A stretch of DNA of 64,000 nucleotides from PLanc-01 sp034678485 (GTDB lineage: Bacteria > Planctomycetota > Phycisphaerae > Sedimentisphaerales > Anaerobacaceae). The position numbers and the translations under genes are program-made. Location of the stretch: assembly GCA_034678485.1 (NCBI GenBank), contig JAXDBU010000078.1, positions 38,489 through 102,488 of the forward strand, in the 5' to 3' direction. This document shows, piece after piece, positions 1-8,423 of this stretch. Within the stretch, counting starts at the first letter, position 1; each line of letters starts with the position of its first letter. The notes below the pieces were generated by a model, which saw nothing but the letters and a program-made list of their open reading frames with translations, searched no databases and was not told the origin of the DNA.

Positions 1-920
1 CAGACACCCCCGGCTGCGAGGATCGGCAGCAGCACGAGAAACAGAACCAGCCTTCGTTTGGCGATCTTGTACTCCCCCTCGGGCCAGTCGCCGGTCGGCT
101 CGCGAATCGCACCGAACGGACAGGCATCCTCGCACAGGCGACACTGGATACACTCGGTGGGCGTGATCGTGACCCGTCGCTTGGACAGACGCGACAGATT
201 ACGGAGAATCACGCCGTAGGGACACAGGAATCGGCAGTAAGGCCGCCCGATGAACAGCCCGATGAGCAGCAGACACACGCCGACCAGCAGGATATTCCAG
301 TTGCCGCCCATCCGGAAGAAGCCCACGAATGGATCGTATCGGCAGATGATGAACGCACTACCTGTGGCCGCGAAGAGGACTGCGGCACCGAGATAGGCGT
401 AGGCCAACAGTCGCAGGCCGCTCTCCAACCAGCGCGGCACGGTCACAGGGTGAATCAGGACCGCGTCTTGGATCGCCCCGAGGGGACAAACGGCACCGCA
501 GAATACACGACCGCAGAACAGCGTGAACACCAGCGGGACGACGAAGAAAACCGCGGCGGCAATCGGGATGGCATAGCTGCTGTCGAAGACGGTCAAGGTC
601 ACGTTCTGGATCGCGCCGATCGGGCAGATGCACCCATCCCGCAGGAAACCGAAGTACAGCAGAGCCGCGATCATCAACACAAACACGGCCCGGCGACTGC
701 GTCTCGTGAGAATCAGGTGGGAGGCAAGCAGCAACGCAAGCACCAGCACGCCGGCATCGAGGTACTCGCGCCAGACAGGCTGCGGCGTCGGGGTGGTCGT
801 CTCGGGAAACTGGTAACCGCTCTCGAACTCCGGCGGGGGAAAACGGATCTCGCCCTGCGTCTCCGCGCCGGCGGCCAGCAGAACCGTCAGAAAGGCTGCG
901 ATGCGAACGAAGCGGTTCAT
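1..920 (-). CDS. NosR/NapH-like membrane polyferredoxin (3' end outside window)
   Basis: Partial membrane iron-sulfur protein of at least 306 residues; its C-terminus lies beyond position 1. Translation starts at the ATG at 918-920, which overlaps the stop of the upstream ferredoxin gene by 4 nt. After an N-terminal signal-like segment there are several hydrophobic helices carrying Cys-rich loops with CxCPIGAIQ, FCGRVFCGAVCPLGAIQD and YCRFLCPYGVI. Near residue 265 follows a ferredoxin motif CIQCRLCEDACPFGAI. This arrangement is typical of the NosR C-terminal region and NapH/CcoG-type polyferredoxins, which pass electrons across or along the membrane to periplasmic partners. Last gene visible of a five-gene operon. 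Family assignment is firm; the electron acceptor is not identifiable because no reductase is inside the window. Confidence 0.85.
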   Translation of the reverse strand, partial: MNRFVRIAAFLTVLLAAGAETQGEIRFPPPEFESGYQFPETTTPTPQPVWREYLDAGVLVLALLLASHLILTRRSRRAVFVLMIAALLYFGFLRDGCICPIGAIQNVTLTVFDSSYAIPIAAAVFFVVPLVFTLFCGRVFCGAVCPLGAIQDAVLIHPVTVPRWLESGLRLLAYAYLGAAVLFAATGSAFIICRYDPFVGFFRMGGNWNILLVGVCLLLIGLFIGRPYCRFLCPYGVILRNLSRLSKRRVTITPTECIQCRLCEDACPFGAIREPTGDWPEGEYKIAKRRLVLFLVLLPILAAGGV

Positions 921-1486
921 TCCTTTCGATCCGCCCCTTTCAGCAAATACGGCTGGTCCGCAGGCACGCGCTTGAACGCCTGCGAAGGACAAGCTGCCGC
1001 GATGGCGCACTCGTTGCAGTTCTTGCACCGGTCGTGACGCACCTGGAGATAGAGCGATCCGTTGCCGAACACCGTGCACCCTTTGACGCACTTGGCGCAG
1101 CCGTTGCACAGCGCCTCGTCGATCGTGTACTCATAGTACGGGTCCTCGACGTAGGTCCGTTTGATCGCGCCGGTCGGACAGAGTGCGTTCTCCGCAGCGG
1201 TATCCAATGCCTTGGGCTCCGGCACGAGATACCCCGTGCACAGATCGCAGTATCCGCACATCGCATAGGTCTGGACGCACTTGACCGCGGACTCCTCCAG
1301 CACGCAGTACGTCGCACAATTGCCGCACGCGATGCACTTGTACGGATCGATCTGCCAAACGAGGTTGTCGCGGTTGTTCCGTGCGACGCTCAGTCCGGCG
1401 GCGGCCCCCGCGCCGGCCAGACAGCCGCCCCACAGACCGTCCCGAAGGAACTTGCGTCGAGTCACGTTCTCCTGTCTATCCGCCAT
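917..1486 (-). CDS. Tat-exported multi-cluster ferredoxin
   Basis: 189-residue secreted ferredoxin. The N-terminus has a twin-arginine signal (TRRKFLRDG followed by a Gly/Ala-rich hydrophobic stretch), so it should be folded with its clusters in the cytoplasm and exported. Four Cys-rich stretches follow: CIACGNCATYC, CGYCDLC with a later LCPTG, CNGCAKCVKGC and CKNCNECAIAAACP, enough for about four [4Fe-4S] clusters. This resembles NapG/NrfC-type electron-transfer subunits. The start at 1484-1486 has GAGG 7 nt upstream. It overlaps the upstream small gene by 11 nt and the downstream polyferredoxin by 4 nt, so the two redox proteins are probably made together as a relay. Confidence 0.87.
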   Translation of the reverse strand: MADRQENVTRRKFLRDGLWGGCLAGAGAAAGLSVARNNRDNLVWQIDPYKCIACGNCATYCVLEESAVKCVQTYAMCGYCDLCTGYLVPEPKALDTAAENALCPTGAIKRTYVEDPYYEYTIDEALCNGCAKCVKGCTVFGNGSLYLQVRHDRCKNCNECAIAAACPSQAFKRVPADQPYLLKGADRKE

Positions 1487-1721
1487 GGCGAACCCTCGTT
1501 AGCGCATCGCGGGTCGAGAGCGCGCGAGGCAGGCCGCAATCTGCGAATGCCGCACACTCCCGGCACATCCCGCTGTGGAGGCACTTGCCCTCCCGCAAGA
1601 GCCTGCGCCGTTTCAAAACGACCGCCCCGCCGCCAAGCCCGAGCAAGGCTAGGCCTGCACCCCGCAGGGCTCGCGTGATGAACTGCCGCCGTGCGTGCAG
1701 TCTGCTCAGAAATCCAGTCAC
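1476..1721 (-). CDS. Small Cys-rich twin-arginine-like protein
   Basis: 81-residue protein starting with GTG at 1719-1721; the GTGA overlaps the stop codon of the NHL gene by 4 nt. The N-terminus reads ARRQFITRALRGAGLALLG, a twin-arginine pair followed by a short hydrophobic stretch, so export or membrane anchoring is likely. The second half holds four cysteines with spacing C-x5-C-x2-C-x5-C (residues 47, 53, 56, 62), consistent with binding one metal or iron-sulfur cluster. I do not recognise the family. Tight overlap with a ferredoxin gene on one side and a beta-propeller gene on the other suggests that it belongs to the same redox assembly. Confidence 0.7.
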   Translation of the reverse strand: MTGFLSRLHARRQFITRALRGAGLALLGLGGGAVVLKRRRLLREGKCLHSGMCRECAAFADCGLPRALSTRDALTRVRHGG

Positions 1722-2761
1722 CGGCCCATCTCCTTTCTCCGAAATGTCTTCACTGTGTTGTCCTCCGGATCGAGGACGTAGATTCGACCGTCCGCACCGG
1801 CAGCGACATCGAGCCCGCTGCCCTGGGCCTCTTCCGGCGTCTCGTAGACCTTCATCTGCTTGCCGCTTGCGAACTGATCGGAACCCGCGACAACGCCGAC
1901 GAAGCCGCCGTCGCTGTTGTAGACTTTCACGCGGACCAGTCCTTTTTCCGCCGTGACGAAGCCGCCGTTCGGCAGCAGGGCGAAGCTCGCGGGGTTGCAG
2001 CACCCGCAGAAACCCTCGACGCCAACCGAACGCTCGCCCCACGAGAACTCGAGGTCACCGTCGATGGTGAACGTGTCGATGCGGTTCCGGCCGGGGTCCG
2101 CCACTCGGAGCATGCCGTCTCGGCCCACCGCCAGATCGAAGTGCGGACTGGGCACCAGGAACCCCGGGATGTCACGCTCGGGGTCCTTCTCCCCGATGTG
2201 ATCGATGAGCGTGCCCGTGGTGTCGTAGCGCAGCACGATCCGATGTCCGGCGTCGGCCACGAAGACCGCGTCCTTGTGCAGGGCGATGCTCGTCAGAACC
2301 GCTTCATCGCCCAGGGGTTCCCAGGAGGCGACCACCCTGCCCTGCGCATCGAGGACTTCTACGCGGTCTCTCATGCCGACGTAGATCGCGCCGTCGTCCG
2401 AGATCGCCAGGCATTGCGGCTCGCCCGCCAGGCCGATCGTGCTCTCGATCTGGCCGGTGTCGCTGAGCACGCGAATCGCCTTGTTGCCGGCAACGTGAAT
2501 CCGGCCCTTTGCGTCGACGATGATCGCGCGGGACTCACTCAAGCCCGTCCGGATAGTCGGACCCGATTGCGCGTAGAGAATCAGGTTCGGATCGATCCTG
2601 GCCAGCCGACTCAGATCGTAGGCATATGCCTCGCTCAAGCCGCTACCCGTCTTGCCGGTCGTGTCAAGCTGGAGAACCGCCACCACCGCCGCGACGACGG
2701 CCGCTATGACCAGCACGACGACAAGCCAGTCGCTGCCGATTCTCCCTGACATTCCCTGCAT
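1718..2761 (-). CDS. Membrane-anchored NHL-repeat beta-propeller protein
   Basis: About 347 residues from the ATG at 2761 (an in-frame GTG at 2815 lies inside a hairpin and is less likely). One N-terminal transmembrane anchor (WLVVVLVIAAVVAAVVAVL) is followed by six or so NHL-type repeats, seen as recurring blocks such as IIVDAKGRIHVAG, LAISDDGAIYVGM, IALHKDAVFVAD and VGRDGMLRVADPGRNRI. NHL propellers are interaction or ligand-binding scaffolds; no catalytic motif is visible. Residues FCGCCNPASFALL contain three close cysteines, unusual for a simple propeller and possibly a metal site. Sits between a PQQ-type propeller and the Cys-rich/ferredoxin genes in one operon. Confidence 0.8.
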   Translation of the reverse strand: MQGMSGRIGSDWLVVVLVIAAVVAAVVAVLQLDTTGKTGSGLSEAYAYDLSRLARIDPNLILYAQSGPTIRTGLSESRAIIVDAKGRIHVAGNKAIRVLSDTGQIESTIGLAGEPQCLAISDDGAIYVGMRDRVEVLDAQGRVVASWEPLGDEAVLTSIALHKDAVFVADAGHRIVLRYDTTGTLIDHIGEKDPERDIPGFLVPSPHFDLAVGRDGMLRVADPGRNRIDTFTIDGDLEFSWGERSVGVEGFCGCCNPASFALLPNGGFVTAEKGLVRVKVYNSDGGFVGVVAGSDQFASGKQMKVYETPEEAQGSGLDVAAGADGRIYVLDPEDNTVKTFRRKEMGR

Positions 2762-2812
2762 GATCGAACCCTGCACCTCTGTACGACAAGAATCTGCGAG
2801 CACCGCAGTTTT

Positions 2813-2831
2813 CACGGGCGAGATGCCCGTG
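2813..2831. repeat. Intergenic hairpin between two propeller genes
   Basis: Perfect 7-bp inverted repeat CACGGGC / GCCCGTG with a 5-nt loop, directly after the stop of the upstream PQQ-type gene. It lacks a T-run, so it is a weak terminator candidate at best; it may instead limit read-through or protect mRNA, or be a dispersed repeat. Confidence 0.5.
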
Positions 2832-4247
2832 CTATGGTTGAGCGATATCGAGACACACCATCCGCTTGAGGTCGCGGACGATCAGCCTTCCGGAGGCAAT
2901 CGCCATCGGACCCCAGCATTCGAATCCATCCATGACTTTGGCCCGAGCCAATGGGTCGTACCCGGAGGCGCTCGGCTCGACGACAGTCAGCACGCCGGAA
3001 TCGTCGAGCACATAGAGCAGCCCATCGGCGATCGCATAGGGGCCGCTGCCGAACGTGTGGGCGCTCGTACTGGTCCAGACGACGTTGCCCTCCAAATCCA
3101 GACACACCAGTTGCTCGTCCATGCCGATGCCGAAGACGTGCCCGTCATAGAAGATCGGCGTCTGCTGCATCGTGCCGAAGACGCTGGTCGGATGCAGAAA
3201 CTCGCGGGCCACCGCGATTTCGCCCCCGGACTCGGTCAGACGCAGCATCGCGCAGCCATAGTCATACTGGCCGTAGCCGGCGGACAGGAAGATCCTGTCC
3301 TGGCCCACGATCACCGGCATCGGCACATTGGTGCGGACCTTCCATTCTTCGGTCTTCCACAGGACCTGCCCGTCCTGCACGGCGACGCCGACGACGCCGC
3401 CGGCCTTGGTCGAGCCGCCGCAGTAGATGTAGAATTGCCTGCCCGCGAACTCCATCGGGACGACGGACGAATGCGTCATCACCCACCCGTCCGGGTTGGG
3501 CGTCTGCCAGACGATCTGGCCCGTCGCACAATCGACCGCCAGCATCAAGACGCTCCCCGCGGGAGCGAGGATCGCTCTGCCGTCGTCGATCAGCGGACAC
3601 TGGGCCGTGTACCACTGGGGGATCTCGGTCCCATACTCCTTGACCAGGTTCAGCATCCAGCGGAATTCACCCGTCTTGGCATCGAGGCAGGTGACATGGC
3701 CTTTCGGCCCCATGGTGACGACGTGCCGGTCTGTCACGGCCGGCACGGTGCGGCTTATGCCGTGGAATCGCTTGATCCTGACCGGGTAGGAGTATCGCCA
3801 GATCTCCTTGCCATCGTTGAGTGAGAGGCAACGGACGACATCCGCCTGATTGGCCTGGTCGTAGTCGAGGAGGTAGACCCGTCCTTGGAGCACGGCGGCC
3901 CCGGCATAGCCCTCCCCGACGTCTATGGACCACAGCACGCGAGGCCCCTCGGCCGGCCACGTCCGACTCAGGGCCACCTTCTCGGAACTGATCGCATCGA
4001 AGTTGGCGCCTCGAAATCGGGGCCAGGCGCCCGGCAGATCCGCCGGCATCCCATCCGATGTCGTCAGCGTCCCCGCGATCTTGATGGGCTCATCCACCTC
4101 GCCAGCGTTCGCGGGTTTGCCGTCCGCACCAGGCAGACGCTCCTGGAGACTCACCGCCGCATCCGCGCCGAGCCAGAGTTGGATCAGCATAAGCACGCCC
4201 GCGACGGCGAATGCCATAGGGATCATATTGGCGAGGAGCTTCTTCAT
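2832..4247 (-). CDS. Membrane-anchored PQQ-like beta-propeller protein
   Basis: 471 residues with an N-terminal hydrophobic anchor (MIPMAFAVAGVLMLIQLWL) and a propeller of PQQ-like repeats: an initial WPRFRG signature, then ALDCATG/CLDAKTGE-type blade motifs with W following (GEFRWML, GQIVWQT, GQVLWKT). Such proteins in Planctomycetota are extracytoplasmic scaffolds or BamB-like proteins; true PQQ-dehydrogenase active-site residues are not evident. AGGTG lies 5 nt before the ATG. First gene of the operon leading to the ferredoxins, so it is likely a structural or substrate-sensing part of that assembly. Confidence 0.82.
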   Translation of the reverse strand: MKKLLANMIPMAFAVAGVLMLIQLWLGADAAVSLQERLPGADGKPANAGEVDEPIKIAGTLTTSDGMPADLPGAWPRFRGANFDAISSEKVALSRTWPAEGPRVLWSIDVGEGYAGAAVLQGRVYLLDYDQANQADVVRCLSLNDGKEIWRYSYPVRIKRFHGISRTVPAVTDRHVVTMGPKGHVTCLDAKTGEFRWMLNLVKEYGTEIPQWYTAQCPLIDDGRAILAPAGSVLMLAVDCATGQIVWQTPNPDGWVMTHSSVVPMEFAGRQFYIYCGGSTKAGGVVGVAVQDGQVLWKTEEWKVRTNVPMPVIVGQDRIFLSAGYGQYDYGCAMLRLTESGGEIAVAREFLHPTSVFGTMQQTPIFYDGHVFGIGMDEQLVCLDLEGNVVWTSTSAHTFGSGPYAIADGLLYVLDDSGVLTVVEPSASGYDPLARAKVMDGFECWGPMAIASGRLIVRDLKRMVCLDIAQP

Positions 4248-4269
4248 CGATCACCTGAAGACAAATCCG

Positions 4270-4401
4270 AAGCATGAAATCCGAAATCCGAAACGAATCC
4301 AAATGAGGGAATCCGAATGACAGAAACGCTATCGTCCTTCGGTGGGCCTTGTCTGGAATTATGAATCTTGTTCATTTGAATTTGTTTCGAATCTCGTGCT
4401 T
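4270..4401. repeat. MITE-like imperfect inverted repeat
   Basis: Arms at 4270-4307 and 4371-4401 are imperfect reverse complements (left starts AAGCATGAAATCCGAAATCC, right ends TTTCGAATCTCGTGCTT) around a 63-nt loop, filling the gap between the permease and propeller operons. A similar GAATTCGCATTTCGAGATTC sequence occurs at the start of the lptE-like gene near 31616. Looks like a non-autonomous dispersed repeat. Confidence 0.55.
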
Positions 4402-4408
4402 TCTTCCA

Positions 4409-7400
4409 TTATTCCTGTCTGAGCGCATCGAGCAGTGGGCCCCGCAGGGCCAACGTCCCCGCCAGCCAAACCCAGGCGGCGCCGCTGACCGCGATGGCGG
4501 CAATCGTAGCCAGCAGGGAGACATAAGGCACCTCGGCCCCCGGCGACTGCAGGGCCGGGAGCACCGCCACGACAGCGGAGACACCCCCGCAGACCAGACC
4601 CGCGAGCATCAGACCCCAGTGTTCGTAGAAGACCATACGTCGAATCCTGGCCCTCTCAAACCCCACCGCCCGGAGCATCGCCAGCTCGCCCCGTCGCTGG
4701 AGCATGTTGCGGAGCACCACAAGACCCAGCCCGATACTCCCGAGAGCAAGCCCCAGCCCGCCAAGAGCCGTGAAGATCGACAGATACGTGCTCTCCACGG
4801 CACCGAACGCAGCCAGTCTTTCCCGTGCGGGCGTGAGGACCAGCCCACAGTCCGTCAGGCCCGACGAGAGCCTCTGCGCCACGGACGCCATCTTATCCGC
4901 CGACGCGTCAATAAGCAAAACCCGATATCCGTCGACCGAAGGAAACCGTGTGACGAACTCCTTTTCGGCGATGACCAGACTGCCTTGCAGAATCGAGCTG
5001 GCCAGCATGCCGACGATCCGCACGCGGAAGGATTTGCCCATCTCGTCGATGTACTCGACCTCATCGCCGATGCTCTTGCCCAACGCCCAAAAGACGGTTG
5101 GATAGTCGCCAACCGCAGGGACTACGTCGTTCTCCAAGTCCATCCCAAGCAGGTCCCACCCTTTTACGCCCTCAGCCTCCGGCATCTGCGACGTGAACTG
5201 GAACGCCCCCCGACTCTCAAGGGCCTCGGGTCGAGCGGCCAATAACCTCGGCCGTTGGGCGCGATTGAGATTCAGGCAGCTTGCGTCGTCCCCCTCGTAG
5301 AGACGGAGTTGGACCGCCTCCAACCCATCCAGCTGCGGGTCCGTGAGCCCGAGGCTCTTGCGGCCCGATCTGCTGTTCAGATCGTACAGGATGCCGATCG
5401 AGGATTCACCGTAGAGGGCAAAGCCCCCGGTGCCGGAATCCCTCCTCTGTGGTCCCCGCGGAGGCTCGCGCCGATTGGCCCCGACGGCAACGACCATGAA
5501 TACGCCGCAAGCCAGCAGCCCGATGATTCCCAGGCTCCGCCCTCGACGACGTGCGGCGTTCCGCAGGCCCAGTCCCTGCAACGAAACGAGCGGCCGATCC
5601 CAACCGCCCGCCGCGATGGAGAGCACCGCATGATTGAGACCCAGGGTTCCGAGCAGCAGAAGCGCCGCAGCCCCGAAGAACATGCCGGCCATGGTCTCGC
5701 TGTCGCCGGCAGGCATGACAAACACAAGAACCGCCGCACCAGCGAAGGCAATGACTGTAACAAGGATGCCCAATCGGCCTCGTGCGCGAGACGCGACAGC
5801 GGACAGATGCTCCTCGTTGCCGGCCAGCAGTTCGCGAGCGGGAAGTCTCCCCTGCTTTCGTAGCGTGACCCAGACTGCAAACAACGCCGCGATGAGTCCG
5901 CCCAGTCCGCCCACAAACAACGTCAGAGTCGTCGCGTGGAAGCGGATCTGGGCGTCCGCGACGGCGCCGCTCCAGAACGTGGACAGGCCGAAGAGCATCA
6001 GACGGGTGTACAGCAGACCGGCCGCAACCCCCAGGATAGTCCCGGCCAATGCGATGATCCCGCCTTCCGCGAGCAACAGTTGCTTGACCCGTCTCACAGG
6101 CCAGCCCACCGCGAGGAGCAGGCCGATCTGCTGACTGCGGCTCTCGATTCCGAATACGAAGAGCAGTCCGATCAGAATGATTGCCGAGCCAATCAGGAAC
6201 ATGCTGAGACCGAGAAAGAGCTGGCCGAAGTCCGTCCCGCCACGGCCCGCCTGTTGACCTCGCGCCCGCACCGGCTGGAAGAACAGACCCACGGTAGCCG
6301 GATCAACGGCACTCATCAGGTATCGAGCCACTTGTCCATCGAGCCCGGCCCGCCAGGGATAACGGATCGCGGTCAGGTTGCCGTATCGATTACCCCAGCG
6401 AGATTGGCCGGCCTCGAGGGTAATGAAGGCCTTGGGCGTGCCACGGTGCTCGTCCCAGTACTGTTCGTCCTTGGGTCGTATCCTGTCCAGATCGACCGGG
6501 ATGCCCGGCTCCCAATCCCGGCAGTTGTCCACGTCCGCCAGTCCGGGAAAAGCGGGCATCAGCGAAGGATCAGCCGCAGCGCCCTCAAGCGGCATGATCT
6601 TGACGACCTTGAACCATCCGCGCTCCTCGCGCAGCGTTCGGGCGACTCCCATGACATAGTACACAAGGTCGATGGAGTCGCCGACGCGGGCACCGAGATC
6701 ATCCGCGAGCCATTGATTGATGACGATCTCATCGGCATGCATGCCCGCCGGGACCAGGTCACGACAGCCGGCGTCGAGCGCCGCGACCATCGAGTACGGC
6801 GTCGCCTTGTCCCCCAGGCGGATCTCGTTGACGAAGTACGTGAGCACGCCAAGGGCGCAGGGATCCGCCTTCATCGCCTCGTCGCCCAGGGACTCCTCGA
6901 TGAAGATCCGCCGGCTGCGGAGTTCCAGGGTGTTCCGCTCGTCCAGATGCTCCAACTCGATGCCTGCGTCCGCAGGCTGCCATGCCTTTCGCACGGCGCC
7001 ATTCAGCTCGGACAGCGAACAACCAGGTTTCAGTCGCGCCGCCAGGAGCAGGTTGATCCGTCCCGGCTGCTCCATCTTCTCCGCAAGCCAGTTCCGCGGG
7101 ACGAACACGTTCAACGGCGCTGCCTGATTGGCCGCAAGGTCGAATCGAGCGAAGGCGGCCTCGTCGGCCACCGCCAGCACCTTGAGTCGAAACGCAACGG
7201 TCCGATCCTCGTCCGATACCAACGGGACGTCACGAGGCATTGTCGTGACTCTCTCGATCCGCAGGAGCACCTCCCCGCCGGAGGCGACATCGAGCTGTTT
7301 CGCGACGGCCTCGCTCAGGACGACTCCCTCGTCCGTCGTTTCTCCAAACGGATTGGTCCCCGAGCCAAGCGCATAGAATCCCTCATCCACGCCGAGGACC

Positions 7401-7720
7401 TGGACCTGGTTGACGCGATGAGAGCCGTCGTCGTCTGCGATCATGCCGGAGACCCGCAAGACACCGGCGATGTCACCGCCGACGTCGCGCTGGAGATCGC
7501 CGGCCAGACCCGCTCGAAAGTACCGCCCGTGCGGCGACGCCGCGAACTCGACTTCGCCCAGGCGAGCGTGCAGAATCCCATCGAGCGTGTGCCGGACGCA
7601 GTCGCCGACCGCCAGGGCGCCCGTGAGCACGCCGGTGGCAACGATCACCGCAGCCAGGACCGCGGCGTTCGTCCTCCAGTAGAACAGGAGACTGCGAGTG
7701 ACCAGCCGCCGGAGATTCAT
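4409..7720 (-). CDS. Large FtsX/MacB-type ABC transporter permease
   Basis: 1103-residue permease. An N-terminal helix (AAVLAAVIVATGVLTGALAVGD) precedes a large periplasmic domain. Around residues 500-600 comes a three-helix FtsX block (FLIGSAIILIGLLFVFGIESRSQQIGLLLAVGW...), further helices in the middle, and a second FtsX block at the C-terminus (RRGELAMLRAVGF). Duplicated FtsX domains in one chain resemble LolC/E-like or YtrF/SalY-like permeases that move lipoproteins, lipids or peptides from the inner membrane or act as mechanotransmitters. Overlaps the upstream ATPase gene by 4 nt. The substrate is unknown; lipoprotein or glycolipid export is an inference from neighbours. Confidence 0.85.
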   Translation of the reverse strand: MNLRRLVTRSLLFYWRTNAAVLAAVIVATGVLTGALAVGDCVRHTLDGILHARLGEVEFAASPHGRYFRAGLAGDLQRDVGGDIAGVLRVSGMIADDDGSHRVNQVQVLGVDEGFYALGSGTNPFGETTDEGVVLSEAVAKQLDVASGGEVLLRIERVTTMPRDVPLVSDEDRTVAFRLKVLAVADEAAFARFDLAANQAAPLNVFVPRNWLAEKMEQPGRINLLLAARLKPGCSLSELNGAVRKAWQPADAGIELEHLDERNTLELRSRRIFIEESLGDEAMKADPCALGVLTYFVNEIRLGDKATPYSMVAALDAGCRDLVPAGMHADEIVINQWLADDLGARVGDSIDLVYYVMGVARTLREERGWFKVVKIMPLEGAAADPSLMPAFPGLADVDNCRDWEPGIPVDLDRIRPKDEQYWDEHRGTPKAFITLEAGQSRWGNRYGNLTAIRYPWRAGLDGQVARYLMSAVDPATVGLFFQPVRARGQQAGRGGTDFGQLFLGLSMFLIGSAIILIGLLFVFGIESRSQQIGLLLAVGWPVRRVKQLLLAEGGIIALAGTILGVAAGLLYTRLMLFGLSTFWSGAVADAQIRFHATTLTLFVGGLGGLIAALFAVWVTLRKQGRLPARELLAGNEEHLSAVASRARGRLGILVTVIAFAGAAVLVFVMPAGDSETMAGMFFGAAALLLLGTLGLNHAVLSIAAGGWDRPLVSLQGLGLRNAARRRGRSLGIIGLLACGVFMVVAVGANRREPPRGPQRRDSGTGGFALYGESSIGILYDLNSRSGRKSLGLTDPQLDGLEAVQLRLYEGDDASCLNLNRAQRPRLLAARPEALESRGAFQFTSQMPEAEGVKGWDLLGMDLENDVVPAVGDYPTVFWALGKSIGDEVEYIDEMGKSFRVRIVGMLASSILQGSLVIAEKEFVTRFPSVDGYRVLLIDASADKMASVAQRLSSGLTDCGLVLTPARERLAAFGAVESTYLSIFTALGGLGLALGSIGLGLVVLRNMLQRRGELAMLRAVGFERARIRRMVFYEHWGLMLAGLVCGGVSAVVAVLPALQSPGAEVPYVSLLATIAAIAVSGAAWVWLAGTLALRGPLLDALRQE

Positions 7721-8406
7721 GGTCGGGTCCTCTCATTCAGGAGGCCCCGGCTGAGCTCCATCACGTGTCCGATCCGAGAGGCCAGATCCTGCGAATGGGT
7801 CGCTACGACGAGCGTCACACCCTCATCGCGATTCAGATCCACCAGCAGTTGTGCAATACTCCGAGCGGAGTCTTCGTCGAGCGAGCCGGTCGGCTCGTCG
7901 GCGAGCAACAGCTTGGGCCCATTGATGAGCGCCCTTGCCACGGCGACCCGCTGGCGCTGCCCGCCCGACAGCTCGCCCGGCCGGTGGGACGCGCGATCCG
8001 CCAGACCGACGCGGACAAGCAAGGCCTTCGCCCGGTCTCGCATGGCGGCTCCCGATCCGCCACCCCGTCCGGCCAGCGTCGGCACCAGCACGTTCTCCAA
8101 CACCGTGCACTGGGGCAGCAGATGGTGCAACTGAAATATAAAACCGATCTCGCGACTGCGAATCCTCGCCAGCTCATCGTCGCCGAGCCCGGCCAGGTCC
8201 CTCCCGTCGAAACGGACCCGCCCGCTCGTCGCGTGGTCCAGGCCGCCGATGATGTTCAGCAGCGTGCTCTTGCCGCAACCGGAGGGCCCGACAATCGCAA
8301 TCGACCGGCCCCGTTCGATTTCCAGCGTAATCCCCTTGAGCACGCTCACGGACGAGGGATCGCCCGGATCGCCGTAGGTCTTCGTCACATCGATCAGCTC
8401 GACCAT
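7717..8406 (-). CDS. LolD/MacB-type ABC transporter ATP-binding protein
   Basis: 229-residue ATPase. Walker A GPSGCGKST at 40-48, Q-loop around FIFQLHHLLP at 89-98, signature LSGGQ at 146-150, Walker B LLLADEPTGSLD at 166-177 and the switch His in VVATHS. The sequence pattern fits the LolD/MacB/FtsE group that pairs with FtsX-fold permeases. The 4-nt overlap with the permease gene makes them the two halves of one transporter. Confidence 0.93.
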   Translation of the reverse strand: MVELIDVTKTYGDPGDPSSVSVLKGITLEIERGRSIAIVGPSGCGKSTLLNIIGGLDHATSGRVRFDGRDLAGLGDDELARIRSREIGFIFQLHHLLPQCTVLENVLVPTLAGRGGGSGAAMRDRAKALLVRVGLADRASHRPGELSGGQRQRVAVARALINGPKLLLADEPTGSLDEDSARSIAQLLVDLNRDEGVTLVVATHSQDLASRIGHVMELSRGLLNERTRP

Positions 8407-8423
8407 CTATGCTCCTGCTCAGA

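Noticed and set aside
5936..8134. 732-codon plus-strand ORF antisense to the ABC transporter genes
   Set aside because: No start signal or motif; the opposite strand encodes an unmistakable permease and ATPase.
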